Assembly (NCBI GenBank): GCA_943325435.2 | Contig: CALPPK020000028.1 | Coordinates: 1-8,489, forward strand | Direction of reading: 5' to 3' | Length of the DNA stretch: 8,489 bases | Source of the DNA: Bifidobacterium breve | Lineage (GTDB): Bacteria; Actinomycetota; Acidimicrobiia; Acidimicrobiales; Ilumatobacteraceae | Shown: positions 1 through 5,930 of the stretch, piece after piece | Numbering within the stretch: the first letter of the stretch is position 1 | Layout of the letters: each line of letters opens with the position of its first letter | Notes under the pieces: model-generated | Database searches by the model: none | What the model was told of the DNA's origin: nothing | What the model saw: the letters and a program-made list of their open reading frames with translations, nothing else | Made by a program: the position numbers and the translations under genes

Positions 1-95
1 ACAGCTGACACCAATTCACGGCGCAACATTTCGGCGAGTGCTTTGTCGATGACGGCAAGCGCCTCTGTAATCACTGTGTCGTGAGTATCGATCAT
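1..95 (-). CDS. 5' end of an unidentified gene (partial, runs off left edge)
   Basis: Read on the minus strand, an open frame begins with ATG at 95-93 and stays open for 31 codons to the window edge. The visible protein starts MIDTHDTVITEALAVIDKAL and continues as an amphipathic, helix-like stretch rich in Ala, Leu, Glu and Arg, with no signal peptide or membrane segment. The start is well supported: a strong Shine-Dalgarno match (GAGAGGAG) lies 6 nt upstream. It is transcribed divergently from the short-chain dehydrogenase, 146 bp away, and is the only gene here with a clear ribosome binding site. I do not recognise the family from 31 residues. Confidence 0.6.
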   Translation of the reverse strand, partial: MIDTHDTVITEALAVIDKALAEMLRRELVSA

Positions 96-101
96 GTGGT
101 G

Positions 102-106
102 CTCCT
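102..106 (-). promoter_or_regulatory. Ribosome binding site (AGGAG) of the left-edge gene
   Basis: AGGAG on the minus strand, within GAGAGGAG, lies 6 nt before the ATG at 95. The spacing is ideal and fixes the start of the partial gene. Most other starts in the window lack such a site. Confidence 0.7.
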
Positions 107-109
107 CTC

Positions 110-152
110 GGTATCGAACGGATTGCCCGATTTCTCGGTTCCGCCCGATACC
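110..152 (-). promoter_or_regulatory. Interrupted inverted repeat / possible leader hairpin upstream of the left-edge gene
   Basis: GGTATCG (110-116) and CGATACC (146-152) are perfect 7-bp inverted arms. Inside them CGGA (119-122) pairs with TCCG (140-143), and CCGA (127-130) with TCGG (135-138), giving an imperfect nested hairpin. In minus-strand RNA its base ends 3 nt before the GAGAGGAG ribosome binding site, so it could modulate translation. As DNA it could be an operator in the divergent promoter region. A TANNNT hexamer (TACGAT, minus strand, 156-161) could be the -10 of this gene; initiation near 149 would trim the outer arm. The pairing is seen directly; the function is inference. Confidence 0.4.
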
Positions 153-228
153 CACATCGTACAGTTGGGGTGACCCAAGAGGTGTGCACTTCCCATCCTC
201 TGGTGCATTTCTTTCGTGACTGGTGCCA

Positions 229-234
229 TAAGGT
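229..234 (+). promoter_or_regulatory. Candidate -10 (TAAGGT) for leaderless SDR transcript
   Basis: TAAGGT matches the actinobacterial -10 pattern TANNNT and ends 7 nt before the ATG at 242, so transcription would start at or next to the start codon. No good TTGACA-like -35 is visible. The internal AAGG could also serve as a weak ribosome binding site at 8-nt spacing, so this site alone cannot separate the two readings. Confidence 0.45.
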
Positions 235-241
235 CTCAAAT

Positions 242-1060
242 ATGAATTTTGAGGGCAAGACCACCGTAGTAACAGGCGCAGCAAACGGAATTGGTGCCGC
301 CCTGGCGCGTCGATTCCACGCAGCAGGTGCTCGTGTAGTAGTCGCTGATCGTGACGCAAAGAATCTTGAAGCAATCGAGAAGGAACTCAATTCCATCCGA
401 CCCGACAGTGCATTCGCAGTTGTTGCCGACATCGGATCAGAAGCTGGCAATGTTGCGCTCATTGATGCAGCTCGCGCAAAGTTCGGCTTTATTGATTTGT
501 TCTATGCAAATGCAGGTGTCGGAATGGGCACTGATCTTGAATCAACAGATGAAGAAACGTGGAACACCGCAATGAACATCAATCTGCACTCACATAGGTG
601 GGCTGCAAAGCATCTGATGGGCGAATGGCTAGCTGCTGGTGAAGGATATTTCTGCAGCACCGCATCTGCAGCAGGCTTGTTGTCACAGATTGGTAGTGGC
701 CCGTACAGCGTCACAAAGCATGGCGCAGTCGCCTTTGCTGAATGGCTATCAATCACATATGGCGATCGTGGTGTACGCGTGACAACACTGTGCCCTCAGG
801 GCGTGAACACCAACATGTTGAACCCGCCAGATGCGGTACCAGGAATCGGAAATACAGACGGCGGGAGCGCTGTCAAGGCTTCAGGAGTCGTGCTTGAGCC
901 AGCAGAAGTCGCAGATATTGTTTACAACACCATCGTTGCTGAGAAATTCCTTGTGATGCCACACCCAGAAGTGCACACATACGAAAAGCGCAAAGTGGAC
1001 GACCGCGACCGTTGGCTTTCTGGCATGCGACGCTTGCAAGCGCGCGTTGCGGGCGGCTGA
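242..1060 (+). CDS. Short-chain dehydrogenase/reductase (SDR family)
   Basis: A 272-residue cytoplasmic NAD(P)-dependent oxidoreductase of classical SDR size. The Rossmann signature TGAANGIG is at residues 11-18. Asp36 at the end of beta-2 (VVVADRD) favours NAD(H). The NAG motif is at 90-92 and the structural/catalytic Asn at 114 (MNINL). The active site is Ser142 with Tyr155-x-x-x-Lys159 (YSVTK), the Ser-Tyr distance of 13 being normal. The substrate is unknown; the family covers steroids, hydroxyacyl compounds, alcohols and sugars. I chose ATG 242 because the fold begins immediately (MNFEGKTTVVTG). A GTG at 170 would add 24 unrelated residues. An AttH/CrtC-like gene follows after 34 bp in the same direction, so the two may act on related substrates (inference). 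A strong hairpin spans the stop codon. Confidence 0.93.
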   Translation: MNFEGKTTVVTGAANGIGAALARRFHAAGARVVVADRDAKNLEAIEKELNSIRPDSAFAVVADIGSEAGNVALIDAARAKFGFIDLFYANAGVGMGTDLESTDEETWNTAMNINLHSHRWAAKHLMGEWLAAGEGYFCSTASAAGLLSQIGSGPYSVTKHGAVAFAEWLSITYGDRGVRVTTLCPQGVNTNMLNPPDAVPGIGNTDGGSAVKASGVVLEPAEVADIVYNTIVAEKFLVMPHPEVHTYEKRKVDDRDRWLSGMRRLQARVAGG

Positions 1061-1072
1061 TAATTCGGCCGC
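1053..1072 (+). terminator. Hairpin across the SDR stop codon (possible terminator or attenuator)
   Basis: GCGGCTGA (1053-1060) pairs with TTCGGCCGC-side bases 1065-1072, forming eight pairs including one G-U, with a UAAU loop. The TGA stop of the SDR lies in the stem. The following bases, ACTGTTGTTCT, are T-rich but not a true U-run, so termination may be partial. The next gene has its own candidate promoter just downstream, consistent with two separate transcripts. Confidence 0.4.
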
Positions 1073-1082
1073 ACTGTTGTTC

Positions 1083-1088
1083 TAAGGT
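1083..1088 (+). promoter_or_regulatory. Candidate -10 (TAAGGT) of the AttH-like gene
   Basis: TAAGGT ends 6 nt before the ATG at 1095. It is the same hexamer found upstream of the SDR gene and fits a leaderless start. AAGG could alternatively act as a ribosome binding site at 7-nt spacing. No clear -35 is seen. Confidence 0.45.
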
Positions 1089-1094
1089 ACGGCT

Positions 1095-2120
1095 ATGGCA
1101 GTACGACTAGACCCAGCAGATGAATACATGCATGAACTCGGCCCAGAGTCGAACTTCAACGAAAGCATGTACATAAATTGTTTCGACCCAGCCACACAAG
1201 TGGGCGGATGGTTCCGCATGGGCAACCGTGCCAACGAGGGCTACGCAGAGATGACCATCTGTATCTACTTGCCAAACGGTCGAGTCGGTTTCATGTTCAA
1301 GCGTCCAAACATTGACAACAACGACGCACTTGATGCCGGTGGCCTCACATGGACCATGGTCAAACCGTTTGAAGAACTACGCATTGACTATGTCGGCAAA
1401 GTTGTTGTGCTTGATAACCCACACGACATGGCGGACCCAAAGAAAGCGTTTGCCAACAATCCGTTTGCAGAGTGTGAAGCTCACATCACATTTACTGGCA
1501 AAGGCAAGCCAAGCATGTTTGGCGGCGAGCCAGACGTTCCACACGAAGCACCGGGCGAAGAATTCGCAAAAGGCCACTACGAACAACTTGTTTCTGCGAC
1601 AGGTTCAATTCGTGTTGGTGATGAAGAATTCGCAATCAATGGTTTCGGATTGCGTGATCATTCATGGGGTCCACGTTTCTGGCAAGCACCGTGGTACTAC
1701 CGCTGGCTCACTGCAAACTTCGGAGAAAACCTTGGCTTCATGGCAAGCCGTGTTGCAAAGAAAGATGGGCCTGGTTCACGCGGTGGATTTGTGTGGGACA
1801 ACGGACAGATTCACTTGTGTGATGACGTACAAATTTCAACGGTGACGGTAGGTGAAGACAACTACCACGACAAGGTGACCGGAGTCATTAAGTCCTCACG
1901 ATCAAACAAAGAGTGGAATTTCGAAGGAGAAGTCACAAGTCTCATTCCGCTTCGTAATCGCCGCCAAGACCCCGATGGCAATTGGTTAATGACACGCATC
2001 AGTGAAGGCATGACCAAGTGGCGTATCACTTCTGGAGAACATGAAGGCGCAACTGGTTTCGGAATGTCTGAATATCTCGATCAAATTATCGACGACGCAC
2101 CGGTAGGTATTGCCGAGTAG
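1095..2120 (+). CDS. AttH/CrtC-like (DUF7064/DUF7065-type) protein
   Basis: A 341-residue soluble protein with no signal peptide or membrane helix, dominated by short beta strands. Its clearest mark is GFGLRDHSWGPRFW at residues 183-196. The G-x-G-x-RDHSWGxR core is, as I recall it, typical of the tandem lipocalin-like family related to AttH and hydroxyneurosporene synthase CrtC. HYEQ (161-164) and GFGMSEYLDQ (321-330) also look like conserved family segments. Residues 1-155 would form the first barrel and 165-341 the second. CrtC-type relatives hydrate isoprenoids, but most members have no proven reaction, so I assign none here. The invariant Arg187, Asp188, His189 and Trp191 are the best candidates for an active or ligand site. 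It sits between the SDR and a secreted RCC1 protein. The start is chosen from the adjacent -10/ATG arrangement and the lack of a better alternative. Confidence 0.75.
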   Translation: MAVRLDPADEYMHELGPESNFNESMYINCFDPATQVGGWFRMGNRANEGYAEMTICIYLPNGRVGFMFKRPNIDNNDALDAGGLTWTMVKPFEELRIDYVGKVVVLDNPHDMADPKKAFANNPFAECEAHITFTGKGKPSMFGGEPDVPHEAPGEEFAKGHYEQLVSATGSIRVGDEEFAINGFGLRDHSWGPRFWQAPWYYRWLTANFGENLGFMASRVAKKDGPGSRGGFVWDNGQIHLCDDVQISTVTVGEDNYHDKVTGVIKSSRSNKEWNFEGEVTSLIPLRNRRQDPDGNWLMTRISEGMTKWRITSGEHEGATGFGMSEYLDQIIDDAPVGIAE

Positions 2121-2128
2121 CAACTCGC

Positions 2129-2159
2129 TACCCACAATCGTTGACACAATCGGTGGGTA
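2129..2159 (+). promoter_or_regulatory. Inverted repeat upstream of the RCC1 gene
   Basis: TACCCAC (2129-2135) and GTGGGTA (2153-2159) are perfect 7-bp arms separated by 17 bp. Between them lies TTGACA (2141-2146), flanked by a 7-bp direct repeat ACAATCG (2134-2140 and 2146-2152). The right arm overlaps the candidate -10 TACTGT. This could be an operator or an RNA hairpin ending the upstream transcript, though no U-run follows. The bases are seen directly; the role is inference. Confidence 0.35.
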
Positions 2160-2163
2160 CTGT
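2158..2163 (+). promoter_or_regulatory. Candidate -10 (TACTGT) for leaderless RCC1 transcript
   Basis: TACTGT matches TANNNT and ends 6 nt before the ATG at 2170. No purine-rich ribosome binding site lies between them (GCGGGT), which favours a leaderless mRNA. TTGACA at 2141 is only 11 bp upstream and so is wrongly spaced to be its -35. Confidence 0.45.
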
Positions 2164-2169
2164 GCGGGT

Positions 2170-5100
2170 ATGCGCATTCCCCGTTTAGTTCTTACTCTTC
2201 TTCTTGTCGGCACTCCTGTTGCCGCCGTGGTTGCCACAACATCAGTCGCTTCGGCTGATCCGTTCACATATTCAAGTGTCGAAGTTGGCAACTCCGCAGT
2301 GTGTGCCGTAACAACTGACGGCACTGCGGTGTGCTGGGGAAGCAATCGCGACCAATACCTCATCGCTTCATCGAGAGAACTCAACATAACAACCCCCACA
2401 AAGGTGCCGCTACCAAACAATGATCGCTTCGTCACTCTTGATGGCGGAGCAAACCGCACATGGTGTGGTCTTGCTATTTCCGGAAAGGTTTACTGCTGGG
2501 GAGACCACCACACCGGCAACTACTGGGCACCTAGTTCTCGCACCCCCGTGGAGGTTGAATTCCCACAGGCAATGACAATTACAGAAGTGCATAGTGGCTA
2601 TAGCAATGGTTGTGCCATCAATACGGACGCCGAATTGTGGTGCTGGGGAGACATTCTTGAATCCGGAAGTGGTCAAACAGAACCAATGCGCACCCCAGTA
2701 AAGGTTGCGATGCCAAACAATGAACGAGTAATCGACTTTGACAACGGTGGCGCGTCGTGTGCTGTTACTGATCTCGGAAACATCTATTGCTGGGGCCATT
2801 CAAACGGCGCAGGTCAATTAGGTATCGGATACGTCAACAACTTTGCATATGCAGTGTCCGTTACACCACTTAAAGTTCTCACACCTGCCGGAGTCCAATT
2901 CGCCTCTATCACAACTGGTCTTGAGCACTCATGTGCTTTATCCACGACTGGAACTGGGTATTGCTGGGGCGACAACTACGAAGGCCTCTTTGGAAACGAC
3001 TCATATGTCGACAGCCCCATCCCTACACCGATGGTCGTGCCGAACAATGAAAAACTCTCACAAATTTCCACTGGGTGGTATCACACCTGTGTCAAAACCG
3101 TTTCTGGCACATCTTGGTGTTTCGGCCGCGGAGCTTTTGGCGAACTTGGCACAGGTACAACACTCGGCGGCAAGACCTACAGGACTCCACTTGTTCCTTC
3201 AGGAATTCAATTCTCCAAAATCAGCGCAGCCATCGGAACTACCTGCGGCATAGACCAATTCAGCAAAATCTGGTGTTGGGGTGGAGCGAACTGGGGCACA
3301 AGTGGCAGCGGAAAACTTGAGTCTTCTCTTTTTCCTGCAGTCATTTTGCCTGTTGGCACACCAACTGTCTCGCTTGATTCCAGCACCAATGTTGATGCTG
3401 AAACGGCAACTGTACGGGGCACAGTGAATGCAAATGGCAATGCCACACGCATGACAGTTGAGTATTCAACCTCGGCAACATTCACTTCTTCAACAAGTGT
3501 CTCTGTCTTCACAGTGTTACGTGACGGCAATTACTCCCCCGTTGCAATTCCGACAGATCTCAGTTCACTTGCGCCGCGCACTACCTATTACGCACGGTTG
3601 ACTGCAACCAATACTTTTGGTTCAACAGTGAGCAATGCCATTTCATTCACCACTCTTGGTACAGAGCCGACAGTTACTGGTCTGAATATCACAGACATCA
3701 CCGGTAACGAAGCAAACATGTCAGTGTCAGTGAACCCTGGACGTTTGTCCACGGCATCTGTTCTTGAATACTCAACCGACAACACCTTCGTCACGAACGT
3801 CAATACAGTTCCACTCAGTTCAACGAGAGGGTCTGACACCCAGGTACTCACCGCATCACTTAATGCCCTGCGTGCTCGCACCACCTATTACACACGAGTA
3901 ACTTCCACCAACCAACTGGGCAGCACCACATCAACTACTGAATCATTCGACACCATCGGTGACCTTCCTCGTGGGACACTTTTGTCGGTTGATAGCTCGC
4001 TCACATCAGTATCTGCAACCGTGTCAGTTGAAACAGGCCTCCTGTCGGGAACGGTGTACCTAGAAGCATCTACCAATCGCAATTTTGAAAACTCATCATC
4101 ATCCAACGTCGGAACGTTTTACAGTGGCGGACCAACCCGACATTCACTGACAGTTTCTGGCCTCACTAATCGCACTGATTACTTCATTCGCGCGAAAGCC
4201 ACTAACGAACTCGGGTCATTCACTACTGCAATCCAGAGCGTGCGTACAGCCGGAGGAATTCCAGTTATTGGCAGTGTCACAATCACACCGTCAACCAGCA
4301 CCGCTTCACTATCTGCTTATATCGATACCACAGGACTAGACACGTTTGTTACTGCCGATGCCTCCACAAAAGCGGACTTTTCAGATTCAACGGAGTATTT
4401 CTTGTACTCAGGAACTACTAGTGGTGAACACAGAACCACTCTTAAGAATCTGGTTCCGCGAGTCACCTATTACCTTCGAGTGATCGCCACTAATGATTCC
4501 GGCACGGTCCTCAGTGCGACTAAGACCTTCTTGGCTGTAACACCGGTCGGAGTTGCCATCAACGACGACGAAGAAACTGCCCAGTCTCCAAGCGTTGAGT
4601 TGGCATTCACGACACCAGCGCGCACAGTTGCAATTCGCGTATCCAATTACGCCGACTTCTCTCACGCGCGCGTCATCCCTACAGCGACAAGTCTCGCGTG
4701 GCAATTGCTGGAACCAAAAGGATCTCGTTCAACTCGAACCATCTGGGTGCAGTTCATCTCGTCAGAAGGAACCACGACACAGTATTCCGACTCTATTGAC
4801 GTGATCCTGGACGAGCCCATTCCATCACCAACCACAACAACTGTTCCGACAGTCACCATAAGTACGACGCCAACCGCTTCAACTATTCCCGGAGTCTCAG
4901 TCGCTCGTGCACTCACTACTAGCCAGCCAGTAGTTGTTTCTCAGTCGTATGCGCCTGTCCGCAGCGCAACGGTGGTGCCGCGGCAGTATCAAGCAAACAT
5001 CAAGAAGATTCAAACCAAAATTGGCAAGAAGATTTCAACAAGAACTGTCGAAGCTTCAAAATCCGGCAAGTACGTCATTGTCTTTCCTAAAGGAATCAAA

Positions 5101-5172
5101 ACAATGAGCGTTCGGTTCGTTAACAGGTCTGGTCTGGCATCTGCTTGGTCTGTTATCGCAGCACCGAAATAG
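2170..5172 (+). CDS. Secreted RCC1-propeller / fibronectin-III repeat protein
   Basis: A 1000-residue exported protein. Residues 1-29 are a Sec signal peptide: MRIPR, a hydrophobic core, then ASA before Asp30. Residues 30-395 hold seven RCC1-type blades, each with C-X9-C-[W/F]-G (Cys pairs 45/55, 99/109, 148/158, 197/207, 255/265, 307/317, 359/369). Residues 396-497, 498-597, 598-696 and 697-790 are four fibronectin-III-like domains, each ending in a [RT]-x-[TD]-Y-[YF]-x-R...TN segment. Residues 791-882 form a divergent Ig-like domain ending YSDSIDVILD. A Thr/Pro-rich linker (884-910) leads to a Lys-rich C-terminal module (about 938-1000). No LPXTG or C-terminal membrane helix is visible, so it is released or held non-covalently. 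Bacterial RCC1 and FN3 proteins are generally binding or adhesion modules; no catalytic motif is seen. ATG 2170 is chosen because the signal peptide starts there. Confidence 0.9.
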   Translation: MRIPRLVLTLLLVGTPVAAVVATTSVASADPFTYSSVEVGNSAVCAVTTDGTAVCWGSNRDQYLIASSRELNITTPTKVPLPNNDRFVTLDGGANRTWCGLAISGKVYCWGDHHTGNYWAPSSRTPVEVEFPQAMTITEVHSGYSNGCAINTDAELWCWGDILESGSGQTEPMRTPVKVAMPNNERVIDFDNGGASCAVTDLGNIYCWGHSNGAGQLGIGYVNNFAYAVSVTPLKVLTPAGVQFASITTGLEHSCALSTTGTGYCWGDNYEGLFGNDSYVDSPIPTPMVVPNNEKLSQISTGWYHTCVKTVSGTSWCFGRGAFGELGTGTTLGGKTYRTPLVPSGIQFSKISAAIGTTCGIDQFSKIWCWGGANWGTSGSGKLESSLFPAVILPVGTPTVSLDSSTNVDAETATVRGTVNANGNATRMTVEYSTSATFTSSTSVSVFTVLRDGNYSPVAIPTDLSSLAPRTTYYARLTATNTFGSTVSNAISFTTLGTEPTVTGLNITDITGNEANMSVSVNPGRLSTASVLEYSTDNTFVTNVNTVPLSSTRGSDTQVLTASLNALRARTTYYTRVTSTNQLGSTTSTTESFDTIGDLPRGTLLSVDSSLTSVSATVSVETGLLSGTVYLEASTNRNFENSSSSNVGTFYSGGPTRHSLTVSGLTNRTDYFIRAKATNELGSFTTAIQSVRTAGGIPVIGSVTITPSTSTASLSAYIDTTGLDTFVTADASTKADFSDSTEYFLYSGTTSGEHRTTLKNLVPRVTYYLRVIATNDSGTVLSATKTFLAVTPVGVAINDDEETAQSPSVELAFTTPARTVAIRVSNYADFSHARVIPTATSLAWQLLEPKGSRSTRTIWVQFISSEGTTTQYSDSIDVILDEPIPSPTTTTVPTVTISTTPTASTIPGVSVARALTTSQPVVVSQSYAPVRSATVVPRQYQANIKKIQTKIGKKISTRTVEASKSGKYVIVFPKGIKTMSVRFVNRSGLASAWSVIAAPK
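2257..3354 (+). repeat. Seven RCC1-type blades encoded in tandem
   Basis: Seven repeats of 49-58 codons, each with a C-X9-C-[W/F]-G core, fit one closed seven-bladed beta-propeller. Blades 2, 4 and 6 are preceded by PNN[D/E][R/K]. Blades 5 and 7 are preceded by P-x-G-[V/I]-QF and blade 3 by FPQAMTI. This alternation suggests a two-blade ancestral unit. DNA copies have diverged except for short stretches such as CCAAACAATGA near 2413 and 2712. Confidence 0.85.
3355..4539 (+). repeat. Four tandem fibronectin-III-like domains
   Basis: Four units of about 97-102 residues share a first-strand pattern (ATVRGTVNANG in unit 1), a [YA]ST-x-x-x-F strand, and a closing segment: RTTYYARLTATN, RTTYYTRVTSTN, RTDYFIRAKATN and RVTYYLRVIATN. 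The closing Arg residues fall at 470, 570, 668 and 764, so the period is 100, 98 and 96 residues. The later domain at 791-882 shares the x-S-x-x-x-DF strand but has lost the closing motif. Confidence 0.8.
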
Positions 5173-5182
5173 CGCCGTGAGG

Positions 5183-5914
5183 TCAGTTGTTTGCAGTGCG
5201 ATTCAAAAATTGAGTTGCAACCTCTGTGCTGCCGATCACTTCAAGTGATGACATAGGAATTCGTCGCCACAAGCCCAACAACAATTGTGACGCTGAGCCA
5301 CGAATTGCGCAATCACCTTTGGCGTGTTCGCGCGTTACAACAACATCTGATGATTCAGTCGGAACAATCAGCCATTCACCGTCTACATCGGTGCAATGAA
5401 TATGCACAGAGCCACTAAGAGGGCCTTCCTCTTCACGAACATTGCTCTTTACCATCACATGTACGAACTCATCTATCCCATCACTCGCTAGAGCAGCGTC
5501 AATTTCAGCGGTATTGCCTGCTGCGCAGTGCGCATCCCACGCATGCACAGCGGTCTCGTGTGCCATTCGCCGAATAACCCACGCAACATCTTGTACGCCT
5601 GCCCATGTCCAACATGAACGAGCTGGATCAAGCGAAGACAACACATCAATTAGGTCGTTGAGCCCAGTGCGGTATTCAGAAAGTAGGTCGTCGTCAGCAG
5701 GCTTCGAACGAGGCACGTAATCGGCCGGGTTCATGAGGTGGGTTTGTGCAATGAACTTCCACGAGTAGTGAACTTCAATCATGTGCCACAGCAAGTCGGT
5801 GCCAACCCACGGCTCGCACGAGGCAACCGGTGCATTCAATGCCCGTGCGATGGAATCTGCGAATGCATCGCTCTCACGTCGCAACACTGCAAGGTATTCA
5901 GTTGTAGTCAACAT
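5183..5914 (-). CDS. DinB-fold, mycothiol-dependent maleylpyruvate isomerase family protein
   Basis: A 243-residue cytoplasmic protein with an N-terminal DinB-like four-helix domain (about 1-130) and a C-terminal SCP2-like alpha/beta domain (about 165-240, with WLIVPTE and LLLGLWRR). His44 (LLWHMIEVH), Glu120 and His124 (HETAVHAWDA) match the three metal ligands known for the corynebacterial mycothiol-dependent maleylpyruvate isomerase, so metal binding is likely intact. The family uses mycothiol, found in Actinobacteria, for isomerisation or thiol transfer, but most members have unknown substrates; maleylpyruvate itself is not implied. The start at 5914 lies 16 nt after the stop of the LLM gene, with no strong ribosome binding site and no TANNNT hexamer at leaderless distance, so it is probably co-transcribed. 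Its 3' end faces the RCC1 gene across 10 bp. Confidence 0.85.
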   Translation of the reverse strand: MLTTTEYLAVLRRESDAFADSIARALNAPVASCEPWVGTDLLWHMIEVHYSWKFIAQTHLMNPADYVPRSKPADDDLLSEYRTGLNDLIDVLSSLDPARSCWTWAGVQDVAWVIRRMAHETAVHAWDAHCAAGNTAEIDAALASDGIDEFVHVMVKSNVREEEGPLSGSVHIHCTDVDGEWLIVPTESSDVVVTREHAKGDCAIRGSASQLLLGLWRRIPMSSLEVIGSTEVATQFLNRTANN

Positions 5915-5930
5915 GATTTAGAGCAACGAG

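Noticed and set aside
178..201. AGAGG-N14-CCTCT inverted repeat upstream of the SDR gene
   Set aside because: The arms are short and the outer pairing needs a bulge, so it is not distinguishable from chance.
170..241. GTG at 170 as start of the SDR gene
   Set aside because: It adds 24 residues that do not resemble an SDR N-terminus. MNFEGKTTVVTG from 242 begins the fold directly and has a nearby -10.
16..462. Long minus-strand open frame opposite the SDR gene
   Set aside because: It is in a different frame from the well-supported start at 95, runs antisense to the SDR Rossmann region, and has low-complexity Ser/Arg/Ala composition.
2141..2146. TTGACA as the -35 of the RCC1 promoter
   Set aside because: The only suitable -10 is 11 bp downstream, while at 17 bp the sequence is GCGGGT. 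The match is probably chance or part of the repeat structure.
2110..2169. In-frame upstream start of the RCC1 gene at 2110
   Set aside because: It would overlap the end of the AttH-like gene and bury the signal peptide that begins at 2170.
5173..5220. Possible bidirectional terminator between the RCC1 and DinB genes
   Set aside because: The only pairing found is a long-range, bulged AGGT...TTG/CAACCT match inside the DinB coding region, without a U-run.
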